A stretch of 6,990 nucleotides of DNA. Origin: Chlorobiota bacterium. GTDB taxonomy: Bacteria; Bacteroidota; Ignavibacteria; SZUA-365; JAADGX01. Shown piece by piece: positions 5,526 to 6,990 of this stretch; position 1 is the first letter of the stretch, and every line of letters starts with the position of its first letter. The stretch lies in contig JAADGX010000127.1 of the NCBI GenBank assembly GCA_013152135.1, positions 1 through 6,990 of the forward strand, given 5' to 3'. The notes under the pieces are model-generated. The model worked only from the letters and a program-made list of their open reading frames with translations, did no database searches and was not told where the DNA came from. Made by a program: the position numbers and the translations under genes.

Positions 5526-6765
5526 CCCGGAGGGCGAAGTGAGCCACGTGAACGGCATCATCCGCGACGTCTCCCGGTACAAAATGGTCGAACTCCAGCT
5601 TCGGGATTCCGAAGAGCACTTTCGCATGATGTTCGAATCGTCTCCGGACGGACTAGCCATTTTCGACCTGCCGATCACGCGGTTCATGTGCAACCACCAG
5701 TTCTCGCAGATGTTCGGGTACGAGCAGCACGAGTTGCAGGATTCGCCGTGGCAGAAGCTGATGCGGGTTCCGGACAACGCCGTCCACGGAAGGATGGACC
5801 GCCTCATGCGGGAGGGCAACATCGATTTCAACGCCATCCTGTTTACCAAGCTGGGCAAGGTCCTGTACTGCAACGTGCGGTGTTCACGTTTCCATACGTC
5901 CCACGGACCGCGCTACTGCGCGGTGGTGCGGGACATGACGGATCGCAGGACCCTGGAATTCCAGCTCCAGCAGTATTCGCAGAAGCTGGAGAAACTGGTG
6001 GAGGAGCGCACGCAGGAGCTGACCTACTACTCCGAGAAGCTCGAGCAACTTGTTTCCGAGCGGACGGCGAAACTGGAAGCCATGAACAAGGAACTGGAGC
6101 AGTTCGCCTACACCATTTCCCACGATCTCCGCGCGCCGCTCATTGCCATCGAGGGCTTCACGGAGCTTCTGAAAGACGAGCTGGCCGACGCGCTCACCGA
6201 CGAAAGCGCGGAATGGATGAACATCATCGTTAATTCCGTCCAGCGCATGAACCACCTGATTTCCGACGTCCTGGAGCTGGCCCGCATCGGCCGCGTGGTG
6301 GGCGAAAAAGTGGAGGTCAACCTCAACCAGGTGATCGATTCCATCAAGCAGGAATTCCAGATACGGATGGAAGAGCGCCACGTCACGATCAGCGTCCCGG
6401 AACCTCTACCCGTCATCAAGACCGATCTCCAGCGCATGCGGCAGGTCTTTCAGAACCTGATTTCCAACGCGATCAAGTACAACAACAAGGAGAACATCGA
6501 GGTCGCCATTACCGCTGAAAAGAGGGACGACAACATGGTGGAGATCGTCGTGCGGGACAACGGGATCGGCATACCGGAAGCGAGCCAGAAGGAAATCTTC
6601 CTGCTGTTCCGCCGCTTGCAAACGGGAGACGAGGAAGACAGCACGGGCGCCGGACTGGCTATCGTGAAGAAAATCATCAATTCTCTCGGCGGGGAAATAT
6701 GGGTGGAGAGCACCGTCGGCGAAGGATCGGCGTTTCATTTCACCTTGCCGCTGAAGGCGGAATGA
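5455..6765 (+). CDS. Sensor histidine kinase, C-terminal part: PAS, signalling helix, HisKA, HATPase
   Basis: The frame is listed from a GTG at 5455-5457 that has no Shine-Dalgarno site, so it is probably not an independent start but the continuation of the preceding frame. It holds the end of a PAS domain (1-40), a complete PAS (about 50-165), a coiled-coil linker (about 166-215) with two copies of a YSxKLExLVxERTxxL unit, a HisKA domain with phospho-acceptor His223 in ISHDLRAPL, and a HATPase_c domain (about 322-434). The ATPase shows the N-box NLISNAIKY (Asn338), the G1 motif DNGIGIP (368-374) and a G2 motif GAGLAI (398-403). All catalytic boxes are intact, so kinase activity is expected if the protein is made. 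A response regulator would normally receive the phosphate; none is encoded in the window. The gene ends with TGA at 6763-6765, directly at the start of a tandem-repeat block. Confidence 0.85.
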   Translation: MEYRFRRKDGEVIWISDVKSFEFDPEGEVSHVNGIIRDVSRYKMVELQLRDSEEHFRMMFESSPDGLAIFDLPITRFMCNHQFSQMFGYEQHELQDSPWQKLMRVPDNAVHGRMDRLMREGNIDFNAILFTKLGKVLYCNVRCSRFHTSHGPRYCAVVRDMTDRRTLEFQLQQYSQKLEKLVEERTQELTYYSEKLEQLVSERTAKLEAMNKELEQFAYTISHDLRAPLIAIEGFTELLKDELADALTDESAEWMNIIVNSVQRMNHLISDVLELARIGRVVGEKVEVNLNQVIDSIKQEFQIRMEERHVTISVPEPLPVIKTDLQRMRQVFQNLISNAIKYNNKENIEVAITAEKRDDNMVEIVVRDNGIGIPEASQKEIFLLFRRLQTGDEEDSTGAGLAIVKKIINSLGGEIWVESTVGEGSAFHFTLPLKAE

Positions 6766-6811
6766 GCGTTTGTGCGTATGAGCGTATGTGCGTATGAGCG
6801 TAAGTGCGTAG
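6764..6811 (+). repeat. Tandem repeat, 16-base unit x3 (six 8-base half-units)
   Basis: Three 16-base copies follow each other at 6764-6779, 6780-6795 and 6796-6811. Each copy consists of two 8-mers close to GAGCGTAT and GTGCGTAT. The first copy begins inside the kinase TGA stop codon. A run of seven G follows at 6811-6817. No stem-loop typical of an intrinsic terminator is present. Confidence 0.85.
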
Positions 6812-6822
6812 GGGGGGAAAGT

Positions 6823-6857
6823 GATTTTCGATTTTTGATTCTTGATTTTCGATTTGT
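6823..6857 (+). repeat. Tandem heptamer repeat GATTTTY-like, x5
   Basis: Five contiguous 7-base units begin with GATT: GATTTTC, GATTTTT, GATTCTT, GATTTTC and GATTTGT. It is AT-rich, unlike its surroundings. Confidence 0.8.
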
Positions 6858-6913
6858 TGCTTCGTGGTAGGGCCTTCATTTGAAGTTCCCCAATTTATTT
6901 TGAGTCGCCCCCA

Positions 6914-6948
6914 CGTCGTCCGTGGTCCGTGGTCTGTCGTCTGTGGTC
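6914..6948 (+). repeat. Tandem heptamer repeat YGTSGTC, x5
   Basis: Five contiguous 7-base units are CGTCGTC, CGTGGTC, CGTGGTC, TGTCGTC and TGTGGTC. The unit length equals that of the GATT repeat 57 bases upstream, but the sequence is unrelated. Confidence 0.8.
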
Positions 6949-6990
6949 TGATTCGCCAATCCGAAAATTCTTCCCACCACGCTTCCAGCT

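Noticed and set aside
6764..6857. Tandem repeats considered as a CRISPR array
   Set aside because: The units are 7-16 bases and contiguous, without spacers, and no cas gene is present.
6874..6885. CTTCA-TT-TGAAG hairpin after the kinase as a terminator
   Set aside because: The stem is only 5 bp with a 2-base loop, and no T-run follows it on the plus strand.
6740..6988. Minus-strand frame open from the right edge, beginning LEAWWEEFSDWRI, possibly the tail of a gene entering from the right
   Set aside because: The first dozen residues look protein-like, but the frame then runs through all three tandem repeats before a stop inside the kinase gene. The other two minus frames are also open across the YGTSGTC repeat. 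The evidence is too thin without sequence beyond 6990.

Overview
The window reads as a GC-rich bacterial chromosome segment. A periplasmic multihaem cytochrome c of the hydroxylamine-oxidoreductase family, a fragment of a 2-oxoacid:ferredoxin-oxidoreductase-like protein and a soluble multi-PAS histidine kinase together fit an anaerobe of the Desulfobacterota (former Deltaproteobacteria) type. This placement is inferred from gene content and style; there is no rRNA or other phylogenetic marker here.

Layout. Positions 1-435 (minus) hold the first 145 codons of a hydroxylamine-oxidoreductase-like cytochrome c that runs off the left edge. It has a signal peptide and four CxxCH haem sites. A 303-base non-coding stretch (436-738) holds its long leader. 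From 739 to about 3904 three minus-strand genes form a probable operon, transcribed in the order alpha/beta hydrolase, IorA-like protein, M24 metallopeptidase. The first two are separated by a single base and the last two by 48 bases. A 145-base divergent region (3905-4049) carries dyads and a 9-bp direct repeat. On the plus strand a five-PAS histidine kinase occupies 4050-6765, but a net one-base frame change near 5445 splits it into two overlapping reading frames. The segment after the kinase (6764-6948) is made of three different short tandem repeats with periods of 8, 7 and 7 bases.

How the genes may work together. The IorA-like protein keeps the pyrimidine-binding half of indolepyruvate oxidoreductase but lacks the TPP-binding and ferredoxin domains, and no partner is encoded in the window. 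With a putative Xaa-Pro peptidase and a hydrolase in the same operon, a role in peptide, amino-acid or organic-acid breakdown is a reasonable guess, not a demonstrated one. The kinase is divergent from this operon and has no adjacent response regulator. I saw no CRISPR array, tRNA, rRNA, transposase or phage gene. The most notable items are the stand-alone IorA half, the split kinase, the edge-truncated HAO-like cytochrome and the triple tandem-repeat block.
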